Shown: positions 1-5,162, numbered from the stretch's first letter. The stretch: 5,162 nt of DNA from Olsenella sp. (GCA_015062715.1 SUUD01000161.1:1-5162), one strand, 5' to 3'. Notes: a model not told the origin generated them from the sequence alone. Made by a program: numbers and translations.

Positions 1-1
1 C

Positions 2-1351
2 CCCGCCTTCACCGCCGCGGGACACTACCTTGGGGAGACCGGCACCATGCTGGTTGCGGCGTCGCTGTTCGCGCTGGTGGCCACTAGCCTCATCGGCAAC
101 ACCGTCGCCCTGAGCCGCCTGGTCTTCGCGCTCGCGCGCGACGAGGCCCTCCCCAAGCGGCTCGCCCGGCTCAACGCACGCAAGGTGCCCGCCATGGCCA
201 TGCGGGCCGCCCTGGTCGCCTCGCTTGTCGTTCCCTTCCTCGGGCGCACGGCGGTCGGCTGGATCGTGGACGTCACCACCATCGGCGCGACGCTCATCTA
301 CGGCTTCGTCTCGGCGGCCGCCCGCACGGTCGCGCGCCGCAACGGCGATGGGCTCGTCGCCTGGACGGGCACGGTGGCCACGGCCGCCATGGTCGTGCTC
401 GGCCTGTTCCTGCTGGTGCCCAACGTCTTTGACCAGGCCACCATGGCGCCCGAGTCCTACATCCTGTTCACCGCCTGGGCCATCCTGGGGTTCCTGTCCT
501 TCCGCGGCATCCTCAGGCGCGACGGGGGACGTCGCTTCGGCAACTCGGTCGTCGTGTGGGTCGCGTTGCTCTCGCTGGTGCTGGTCATGTCCATGGTGTG
601 GATGGGCAGCGCCGACCAGGAGGCGACCGACGTGGTCATCTCCGACATCCGCGAGTTCTACGCGCAGGGTGCCGACGTCGGCGACGACGTGGACGAGGAC
701 GCCTTCATCGACGCCAAGCTCGACGAGATGCACGCGTCGCAGCGGCGCAACACGCTGCTGGTGACGGGCCTGTTCGCCCTCTCGCTGGGCATCATGGTGA
801 GCAACTTCTCGTACCAGCGCAGGCGCGAGGAGGAACGCGAGCGCCAGCTGGGCGAGGTGCGCAGCGTGGCCTTCAGGGACGCCCTGACCGGCGTCAAGAG
901 CAAGCACGCCTACGCCGAGTGGGAGCAGCGCCTCAACGGGAGCATCGCCTCGGGCGAGATGGGCCCGTTCGCGGTGGTGGTGTGCGACGTCAACGGGCTC
1001 AAGCAGGTCAACGACACGCAGGGCCACAAGGCGGGCGACGAGTACATCCGCTCGGCGAGCCAGCTCATCTGCGTGACATGGGCGCACAGCCCGGTCTTCC
1101 GCATCGGCGGCGACGAGTTCGCCGTCATCCTCCAGGGTGAGGACTTCGCCAACCGCGAGCAGATCCTCGCGGGCTTCGACCGGCAGGTCGAGGAGAACAT
1201 CGGTGCCGGCAAGGTGGTCGTCTCGGCGGGCATGTCAGACTACGCCGCCGGTGCCGACGACGCGGTGCATGCGGTGTTCGAGCGCGCGGACGCCATCATG
1301 TACGAGCGCAAGCAGGCGCTCAAGGCCAAGGGCGCCACCACGCGCGACTAG
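2..1351 (+). CDS. APC-type amino acid permease fused to C-terminal GGDEF diguanylate cyclase (5' end outside window)
   Basis: Frame 2 is open to the left edge, so the gene starts upstream; 449 residues are visible, and the ATG at 47 is probably internal. Residues 16-65 carry the APC-permease hallmark around TM8: a hydrophobic helix, then GNTVALSRLVFALARDEALP and a Lys-Val-Pro before the next helix. Further hydrophobic helices lie near residues 66-80, 87-106, 118-139, 152-168 and 181-201. An acidic loop (about 202-250) is followed by a last helix (251-269) and a charged Arg/Glu linker (272-285). The GGDEF domain spans about 290-445, with DALTGVKSKHAY, a DVNGLKQVND metal/nucleotide segment, GHKAGD and an intact GGDEF at residues 369-373 (1106-1120). 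GGDEF enzymes make c-di-GMP from two GTP; the active-site motifs look intact, but the RxxD inhibitory site is absent (Trp and Ser in its place). The first seven or so permease helices must lie upstream. The transport substrate cannot be told. The domain assignment is solid; the coupling of transport to signalling is inference. Confidence 0.88.
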   Translation, partial: PAFTAAGHYLGETGTMLVAASLFALVATSLIGNTVALSRLVFALARDEALPKRLARLNARKVPAMAMRAALVASLVVPFLGRTAVGWIVDVTTIGATLIYGFVSAAARTVARRNGDGLVAWTGTVATAAMVVLGLFLLVPNVFDQATMAPESYILFTAWAILGFLSFRGILRRDGGRRFGNSVVVWVALLSLVLVMSMVWMGSADQEATDVVISDIREFYAQGADVGDDVDEDAFIDAKLDEMHASQRRNTLLVTGLFALSLGIMVSNFSYQRRREEERERQLGEVRSVAFRDALTGVKSKHAYAEWEQRLNGSIASGEMGPFAVVVCDVNGLKQVNDTQGHKAGDEYIRSASQLICVTWAHSPVFRIGGDEFAVILQGEDFANREQILAGFDRQVEENIGAGKVVVSAGMSDYAAGADDAVHAVFERADAIMYERKQALKAKGATTRD

Positions 1352-1362
1352 ACGCCGGGGTG

Positions 1363-1539
1363 CTAGGCGCGGCGCACGTCCATCGGGTCGACGTCGAAGC
1401 CGTGGCGGCGCGCGAACTCGACGGTCGTCTCGACGGACTTGCCCTCGCCGGCCTCCGCCACGCGCTCCCGAAGCTTGCGCGCAAGCTGCGCGTCGTCCTC
1501 GAGGGCCTGCCTGAACTGCTCGTATGCGCCTCTCGACAT
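1363..1539 (-). CDS. Nif11-domain small protein (Nif11-like leader peptide family)
   Basis: This is a 58-residue protein. The ATG at 1539-1537 is chosen because AGGAGG sits 7 nt upstream on the minus strand (about 1547-1552); the longer reading from 1581 adds 14 residues with no such site. The layout follows the Nif11 domain: an N-terminal amphipathic helix (YEQFRQALEDDAQLARKLRE, residues 6-25), a short turn, then a second helix ending in the typical Ala-x-x-x-Gly-Phe element (EFARRHGFDVDPMDV, residues 41-55). In the known family this domain serves as the leader of ribosomally made, modified peptides, or stands alone with unknown role. Nothing follows the domain here except four residues, so there is no core peptide, and there are no Cys residues. 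No modifying enzyme or peptidase gene is in the window. The gene converges on the permease-GGDEF gene with an 11-bp gap and no obvious terminator between them. The family call is by pattern recognition and the function is unknown. Confidence 0.62.
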   Translation of the reverse strand: MSRGAYEQFRQALEDDAQLARKLRERVAEAGEGKSVETTVEFARRHGFDVDPMDVRRA

Positions 1540-1717
1540 CGTGTGCCCTCCTGATCGTCCGCGTGTATGCGTTATTGTCATCCACCCTGTAGGGTAGCAC
1601 GGCGCGGGGTTGCCCGCATCCCAGGCGGGCGGTGCGCCGTTCGTGCATGTGCGGCACGGGGGCTCCGGTTTGCGCTACAGTAGGCACGCATGAAACAAGC
1701 GACCCAAGGAGGCGCCA
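1540..1717. promoter_or_regulatory. divergent promoter region between the Nif11-like and LpdD-like genes
   Basis: This 178-bp spacer must drive both flanking genes. On the minus strand, TACCCT (1596-1591) is a possible -10 box about 52 bases before the Nif11-like ATG. It overlaps a perfect inverted repeat, ACCCT-GT-AGGGT (1584-1595), that could be an operator. On the plus strand, TACAGT (1676-1681) is a possible -10 box about 36 bases before the LpdD-like ATG. No convincing -35 element is seen for either. A second small inverted repeat, GCCCGC/GCGGGC (1612-1617 and 1625-1630), lies between them. These are motif-level guesses only. Confidence 0.3.
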
Positions 1718-2110
1718 ATGAAGACCTTCAGCTACAGCGTGGGAGAGGGCGACCAGACCGTCGATGCCGTCGCCGTCGTCACCGACAACGGCACCATCAT
1801 CACCCTGGGCACCCGCGAGCACTCGCACTTTGGTGCCACGGCCATCGCCGTCCCGCGCGGCCCGCACAACGACGGCACCCCGGCCGAGGCGTCGGTGAGC
1901 GTCTACACCAACACCGGCCACATGGACGACATCCCCGCCCACGAGCTGGCCGGCCGCGTGGGCACGGCCATCTGGGAGGGCACCGTCGTCAATGTGGGCC
2001 TGCACATGGACCACGCCAGCGTGGACGACATCGTCAACATGATGGACAACGCCCGCGCCTGCTGCGACCTCATCATCGAGGACGTCAAGAAGGTCCGCGG
2101 CAAGGAGTAG
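1718..2110 (+). CDS. LpdD-like prenylated-flavin chaperone family protein (putative)
   Basis: This is a 130-residue soluble protein with no signal peptide or membrane helix. The start is fixed by AAGGAGG at 1706-1712, 5 nt before the ATG. I recognise a probable relative of LpdD, the small partner of UbiD-type gallate decarboxylases that helps deliver the prenylated FMN cofactor. The order of shared elements is: a beta-rich N-terminus; a Gly-Thr-x-x-His-x-x-x-Gly segment (residues 31-39, LpdD has GGTNPHIG); a segment around Gly67-His68 leading into helix 72-86; then VVNVGLHMDHASVDDI (residues 90-105), which parallels TITAGIHVNQITKAQI in LpdD; and a final helix (about 103-127). His35, His37, His68, His96 and His99 could bind a ligand or metal. 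The match is from memory and remote. No UbiD or UbiX homologue lies in the window, so any partner is elsewhere or the protein has another role. It appears monocistronic, ending at a strong hairpin. Confidence 0.6.
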   Translation: MKTFSYSVGEGDQTVDAVAVVTDNGTIITLGTREHSHFGATAIAVPRGPHNDGTPAEASVSVYTNTGHMDDIPAHELAGRVGTAIWEGTVVNVGLHMDHASVDDIVNMMDNARACCDLIIEDVKKVRGKE

Positions 2111-2139
2111 GGACGCTCGTACGGATAACGCACGCTCGC

Positions 2140-2169
2140 GGGCCGGCCGCCTTGTGTGGCCGGCCCTTT
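2140..2169 (+). terminator. GC-rich hairpin terminator after the LpdD-like gene
   Basis: A perfect 9-bp stem, GGGCCGGCC (2140-2148) pairing with GGCCGGCCC (2158-2166), has a 9-nt loop and is followed by only three T residues. It begins 30 bases after the LpdD-like stop. The stem is very stable but the T tract is short, so termination may be partly factor-assisted. The converging MATE gene ends 27 bases further on, and a second short hairpin (GCCCTT/AAGGGC, 2163-2179) shares bases with this one. The region may therefore serve both directions. Confidence 0.65.
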
Positions 2170-2195
2170 GCGCAAGGGCGGCGGCGCGTCCGTCC

Positions 2196-3569
2196 CTAGT
2201 GCGCCTTGGGCGGCTCCGCGCCGTCCTCCTTGGGCAGCTTCCTGAAGAACGACCAGATGAAGGGCGTCGCCATGGGGAACATGATGGCCCAGGCCACGGC
2301 CTGTGCCTCCTGGATGCCGGCAAGCCCGCGGAAGTACGACAGGACGAGGATCACGGGGATGAATATGATGCCCCCGCGCAGGAACGTGAGGATGGTGGCG
2401 CCCAGCTTGTGGCCCGTGCTCTGCAGGAGCATGTCGGTGATGAGGGCGAGCGGCACGAACAGCAGCGCGACCCCCTGCAGGCGCAGGGACCGGGTGCCGA
2501 TGGCAATGACCTCGGGGTCGTCTCGGAAGATGCGGATGATGTCGTTGGAGAAGACGAGCAGGGCCACCATGCCGCAGAACATGATGATCTCGCAGATGAT
2601 GACGCCCCACTTGTAGGCCTGGCGCACGCGCGAGTACTTGCGCGCGCCGTAGTTGAAGCCGCTCACCGGCTGGAAGCCCTGGCCCAGGCCCAGGGCGATC
2701 GAGAAGATGAGGAAGACGACGCGGCCCACGATGCTCATGGCGGCGATGGCGGCGTCGCCATAGGGGGCCGCCTGCAGGTTGAGCAGCATGGTGGTGAAGC
2801 TCTGCAGGCCCTGGCGCAGCAGGCTGGGGAAGCCCGTTGCCACGATGTCGAAGACCTTGGCTGGCGCAAAGGTGACCAGCCTGATGCTGATGCGCGTGGT
2901 CGCCCTGCCCGAGAGGTACATCCACAGGAGGATGCAGAAGCTCACCGACTCGCTCACGGCCGTGGAGAGGCCCGCGCCGGCGATGCCCATGCCCAGGCCA
3001 AAGATGAGGACCATGTCGCCGACGATGTTGAGCAGGCCGCCCGTCATCATGCCGATCATGCCCAGCGTGGCCCGGCCCTCGTAGCGCAGGATCTGGTTCA
3101 TGGCGAAGCTCGCCGTCATGAGCGGGGCCGCCACGAGGATGAACGAGATGTAGGTCTTGGCGTACGGTGCGATGGTGGGCGTGCTGCCCAGCACCATCAC
3201 CAGCTGGTCGAGGAAGGCGAGCGACGTCAGCGAGAGCACGATGCCGAAGCCCAGGGCGAAGAAGAAGGCCGTCGAGGTGATGACGCAGGCCTCGTCGTTG
3301 TTCTTCTGGCCCAGCAGACGCGAGACGATGCTGCCGGCGCCCTGGCCAAACATGAAGCCGAAGGCCTGGATGATGGCCATGAAGGCGAAGACGATGCCCA
3401 CCGCGCCGCTGGCGCTCGTGCCCAGCTGTCCCACGAAGGCGGTGTCGGCGATGTTGTAGATGCTCGTCATGAGCATGGAGAGCGTGGTGGGGATGGCAAG
3501 CCGCATGATGAGCGGGGCCACGGGCGCGCCCGTCATGCGCTCGTACTGAGAAGCGTAGTTCCGTGCCAT
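2196..3569 (-). CDS. MATE family multidrug efflux transporter (MepA-like)
   Basis: This is a complete 457-residue inner-membrane antiporter, the normal length for the MATE family (about 450). The ATG at 3569-3567 is preceded by AGGGAG 6 nt upstream on the minus strand. Two homologous halves of six helices can be followed. In the N-half, PLIMRLAIPTTLSMLMTSIY leads to IADTAFVGQLG (residues 40-50), whose Asp42 matches the conserved acidic TM1 residue implicated in cation coupling, and then QGAGSIVSRLLGQKN (76-90). The C-half starts near residue 240 with FPSLLRQGLQSF, followed by GLGQGFQPVSGFNYGARKY (294-312), the hallmark TM8 loop of MepA/NorM-type pumps. The family exports cationic drugs, dyes or metabolites using an Na+ or H+ gradient; the substrate here cannot be read from sequence. 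No regulator gene is adjacent. It is divergent from the iron-sulfur operon and convergent with the LpdD-like gene. A possible -10 box TAGAAT (3622-3617, minus) lies about 48 bases upstream. Confidence 0.95.
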   Translation of the reverse strand: MARNYASQYERMTGAPVAPLIMRLAIPTTLSMLMTSIYNIADTAFVGQLGTSASGAVGIVFAFMAIIQAFGFMFGQGAGSIVSRLLGQKNNDEACVITSTAFFFALGFGIVLSLTSLAFLDQLVMVLGSTPTIAPYAKTYISFILVAAPLMTASFAMNQILRYEGRATLGMIGMMTGGLLNIVGDMVLIFGLGMGIAGAGLSTAVSESVSFCILLWMYLSGRATTRISIRLVTFAPAKVFDIVATGFPSLLRQGLQSFTTMLLNLQAAPYGDAAIAAMSIVGRVVFLIFSIALGLGQGFQPVSGFNYGARKYSRVRQAYKWGVIICEIIMFCGMVALLVFSNDIIRIFRDDPEVIAIGTRSLRLQGVALLFVPLALITDMLLQSTGHKLGATILTFLRGGIIFIPVILVLSYFRGLAGIQEAQAVAWAIMFPMATPFIWSFFRKLPKEDGAEPPKAH

Positions 3570-3864
3570 GTCCGTCTCCCTGCGTCACTCGGGCGTCCGT
3601 GGTCGTCCAACCTGCCATTCTAACGTTCGGGCTGCGGCGCCCGGGCATGCCGCGGCCCTCTGCAACATTCGCGCATTTGGGCCCGCCCTTCCGCAAGATG
3701 GCCCATCTGGTCGGCACTTTTGCCATATGGGTGGTTCTCGTGGTGCGCCGCGAGCATAGGGACGGTCAATAACGTAGAATTCAAACGTTGGCGATTCGCC
3801 GACCAATCACGGGCAAACCGATGCCCCAGGCATCGTCCCCTTAGTATTGGGAGAGGAGAGGTTC
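3570..3864. promoter_or_regulatory. divergent intergenic region between the MATE pump and the scaffold/GGGtGRT operon
   Basis: No gene is supported in these 295 bases. The region is less GC-rich than its surroundings, particularly from about 3711 rightwards. Candidate -10 boxes are TAGAAT on the minus strand (3622-3617, facing the MATE gene) and TAGAAT on the plus strand (3775-3780, facing the scaffold gene); both sit in a similar context (AACGT or AACGTT just upstream), but neither has a good -35 at 16-18 bp. Short inverted repeats are AGATGG-C-CCATCT (3696-3708), GGCA-CTTT-TGCC (3713-3724) and palindromic CCATATGG (3723-3730). The two repeats nearest the scaffold gene are listed separately. 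Confidence 0.4.
3787..3835 (+). repeat. two inverted repeats in the leader of the scaffold/GGGtGRT operon
   Basis: The first is GTTGGCG-ATT-CGCCGAC (3787-3803), pairing over 7 positions with one G-T wobble. The second is a perfect 7-bp stem, CGATGCC-CCA-GGCATCG (3819-3835). Both lie downstream of the candidate -10 box at 3775-3780 and end 29 bases before the scaffold ATG. They could be repressor operators or, if transcribed, stem-loops in the 5' untranslated region. Neither is followed by a T tract, so simple terminators are unlikely. A weak further pairing, TCCC (3836-3839) with GGGA (3849-3852), reaches the edge of the ribosome binding site. Confidence 0.45.
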
Positions 3865-4557
3865 ATGCAGTATTCAGTAGAAGTGGAGCATATGTGCCCC
3901 ATCGCCAAGGGCGCGTACCACGGCCCTGCGCCCATCCCCGAGGAGGGCAAGTGGGTCCAGGCCAAGGAGATCTCTGACATCTCCGGCTACACCCACGGCA
4001 TCGGCTGGTGCGCTCCCCAGCAGGGCGCGTGCAAGCTTAGCCTCAACGTCAAGGACGGCATCATCGAGGAGGCCCTGGTCGAGACCATCGGCTGCTCCGG
4101 CATGACGCACTCCGCCGCCATGGCCGCCGAGATCCTCCCCGGCAAGACCATCCTCGAGGCCCTCAACACCGACCTCGTCTGCGACGCCATCAACGTCGCC
4201 ATGCGCGAGCTGTTCCTGCAGATCGTCTACGGCCGCACCCAGACGGCCTTCTCCGAGGACGGCCTGCCCGTGGGCGCCGGCCTCGACGACCTGGGCAAGG
4301 GCCTGCGCTCCATGGTGGGCACCACCTATGGCACCAAGGCCAAGGGCGCCCGCTACCTCGAGCTCGCCCAGGGCTACGTTACCCACCTCGCCCTCAACGA
4401 CCGCGACGAGATCATCGGCTTCGAGTACGTCAACCTGGGCATCCTTGCCGACCTCCTCAAGAAGGACGTCGACGCCAAGGAGGCCATGGCCAAGGCGACC
4501 GGCCGCTATGGCCAGTGGGACAACCCCGCCAAGGTCATCGACCCGCGCGAAGAGTAG
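3865..4557 (+). CDS. NifU/IscU-like iron-sulfur cluster assembly scaffold protein, GGGtGRT-associated type
   Basis: This is a 230-residue cytoplasmic protein. The ATG at 3865 is chosen because a purine-rich ribosome binding site (AGGAG, 3854-3858) stands 6 nt upstream; a TTG at 3847 would place that site inside the gene. The NifU/IscU N-terminal fold is recognised from the central segment: KLSLNVKDGIIEEALVETIG (57-76), then a Gly-Cys-Ser-Gly signature at 76-79 followed by SAAMAAEILPGKTILEAL (83-100), as around the second scaffold Cys of IscU. Cys49, Cys56, Cys77 and Cys106 are candidate cluster ligands. It is longer than IscU (about 130), with an N-terminal extension containing HMCP (9-12) and a C-terminal half (about 135-230) not found in IscU, including YVTHLALNDRDEIIGFEY (168-185). 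It is followed after 18 bp by the GGGtGRT gene, its usual partner. The scaffold role is known for the fold; for this subfamily the recipient of the cluster is not known to me. Confidence 0.87.
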   Translation: MQYSVEVEHMCPIAKGAYHGPAPIPEEGKWVQAKEISDISGYTHGIGWCAPQQGACKLSLNVKDGIIEEALVETIGCSGMTHSAAMAAEILPGKTILEALNTDLVCDAINVAMRELFLQIVYGRTQTAFSEDGLPVGAGLDDLGKGLRSMVGTTYGTKAKGARYLELAQGYVTHLALNDRDEIIGFEYVNLGILADLLKKDVDAKEAMAKATGRYGQWDNPAKVIDPREE

Positions 4558-4575
4558 AAAGGGAGGCGGATAACA

Positions 4576-5162
4576 ATGGCAGTCACGTTCGAAGGCTACG
4601 AGCGTCGCATCGACAAGATCAACGCCGCCTGCGCCGAGTATGGCATCGCCGACCTCGACGAGGCCCTCAAGATCTGCACCGACCTCGGCTTCAACCCGTA
4701 CGAGATCACCGAGGGCGTCCAGTCCATCGCGTTCGAGAACGCCAAGTGGGCCTACACCCTGGGCTGCGCCATCGCCGTCAAGAAGGGCGTCGCCAACGCC
4801 TCCGAGGCCGCCGCGGCCATCGGCATCGGCCTGCAGGCCTTCTGCGTCCCCGGCTCGGTGGCCGAGGACCGCAAGGTCGGCCTGGGCCACGGCAACCTGG
4901 GCGCCATGCTCCTGGGCGAGGACACCGAGTGCTTCGCCTTCCTGGCCGGCCACGAGTCGTTCGCGGCCGCCGAGGGCGCCATCGGCATCGCCAACAACGC
5001 CAACAAGGCCCGCAAGAAGCCCCTGCGCGTCATCCTGAACGGCCTGGGCAAGGACGCCGCCCAGATCATCGCCCGCATCAACGGCTTCACCTACGTCCAG
5101 ACCAAGTTCGACTACTACACCGGCGAGCTCGAGATCGTCCAGAAGATCCCGTACTCCGACGG
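4576..5162 (+). CDS. GGGtGRT protein, N-terminal part (cut by right edge)
   Basis: This frame is open from the ATG at 4576 to the right edge: 195 full codons and two bases. AGGGAGG (4560-4566) lies 9 nt upstream, directly after the scaffold stop. The sequence matches what I recall of the family named for a GGGtGRT motif: FEGYERRIDKIN at the start, a FENAKWAYTLGCAIAVKKG segment (53-71), FCVPGSVAEDRKVGLGHGNL (89-108), FAFLAGHESFAAAEGAIGIA (120-139), and a very conserved stretch from RVILNGLGKDAAQIIARING (151-170) through FTYVQTKFDYYTGELEIV (171-188). The family is about 330 residues, so the naming motif should lie beyond the window. There are no membrane segments or signal peptide; Cys19, Cys34, Cys64, Cys90 and Cys119 are present. 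The molecular function is not established to my knowledge. Tight pairing with an iron-sulfur scaffold suggests an iron-sulfur or redox role; that is inference. Confidence 0.92.
   Translation, partial: MAVTFEGYERRIDKINAACAEYGIADLDEALKICTDLGFNPYEITEGVQSIAFENAKWAYTLGCAIAVKKGVANASEAAAAIGIGLQAFCVPGSVAEDRKVGLGHGNLGAMLLGEDTECFAFLAGHESFAAAEGAIGIANNANKARKKPLRVILNGLGKDAAQIIARINGFTYVQTKFDYYTGELEIVQKIPYSD

Noticed and set aside
1540..1581. Longer start for the Nif11-like gene (14 extra residues)
   Set aside because: The strong AGGAGG site would then lie inside the gene, and the added residues do not belong to the Nif11 domain.
1612..1630. GCCCGC/GCGGGC hairpin as a terminator
   Set aside because: It lies in a divergent promoter region, has no T tract and is only 6 bp; it is likely chance pairing in GC-rich DNA or a weak operator.
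1235..2323. 362-residue open frame on the minus strand
   Set aside because: It crosses the ends of four supported genes and has low-complexity Arg/Ala/Val composition; it is a frame shadow.
2154..3623. 489-residue open frame on the plus strand opposite the MATE gene
   Set aside because: Its composition is dominated by Asp/Glu/His/Arg/Ala/Gly with no recognisable domain, and the opposite strand holds a clear transporter over the same span.
1903..3726. 607-residue open frame on the minus strand
   Set aside because: It is a shadow of the MATE gene in another frame, with low-complexity His/Arg/Gly/Pro-rich composition typical of GC-rich antisense frames. It also runs antisense into the LpdD-like gene.
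3585..3806. 73-residue minus-strand frame in the divergent spacer
   Set aside because: It starts at TTG, has Pro/Arg/Ala-rich shadow-like composition and no recognised domain, and overlaps the inverted repeats and candidate promoters.
3847..3864. TTG start for the scaffold gene
   Set aside because: It would translate the ribosome binding site; the ATG at 3865 has ideal spacing and gives the expected family N-terminus.
3874..4953. 359-residue open frame on the minus strand opposite the scaffold and GGGtGRT genes
   Set aside because: It is an Ala/Gly/Val/Asp/Leu-rich antisense frame with no family resemblance, and it covers two well-supported genes and their spacer.
1..5162. CRISPR arrays, tRNA/rRNA genes, insertion sequences or phage attachment sites
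   Set aside because: I looked for direct repeats with spacers, cloverleaf-like segments, transposase motifs and terminal repeats, and saw none.

Overview
The window is GC-rich (visibly well over 60%), with compact genes, strong AGGAGG-type ribosome binding sites and C/G at most third codon positions. The gene content is a partial GGGtGRT protein beside its iron-sulfur scaffold partner, a GGDEF domain with the HSPVFRIGGDEF signature common in gut anaerobes, a MepA-like MATE pump and a small Nif11-type protein. This points to an anaerobic actinobacterium of the class Coriobacteriia (Olsenella/Atopobium/Collinsella type). That assignment is inferred from protein flavour, not from a marker gene.

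Layout. (1) 2-1351, plus strand: the 3' part of a gene joining the C-terminal membrane half of an APC-superfamily amino acid permease to extra membrane segments, an acidic extracytoplasmic loop and a C-terminal diguanylate cyclase (GGDEF) domain. It is cut by the left edge. (2) 1363-1539, minus strand: a 58-residue Nif11-domain protein, convergent with gene 1. (3) 1718-2110, plus strand: a 130-residue protein resembling the LpdD-type prenylated-flavin chaperone family, followed by a GC-rich hairpin. (4) 2196-3569, minus strand: a complete MATE-family multidrug efflux transporter. (5) 3570-3864: a 295-bp divergent intergenic region with several inverted repeats. (6) 3865-4557 and 4576-right edge, plus strand: a two-gene operon of a NifU/IscU-like iron-sulfur scaffold and the N-terminal 195 residues of a GGGtGRT protein.

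How the genes relate. Only the last two form an evident functional unit: 18 bp apart, same strand, and a pairing recalled from many anaerobes whose biochemical role is, to my knowledge, undefined. The other genes look like independent transcription units. The two most interesting items are the permease-GGDEF fusion, which suggests direct coupling of amino acid transport or sensing to c-di-GMP synthesis, and the scaffold/GGGtGRT operon with its structured leader. The Nif11-like peptide and the LpdD-like protein are both 'orphans' here: neither the peptide-modifying enzymes nor the UbiD-type decarboxylase expected from their families is in the window.
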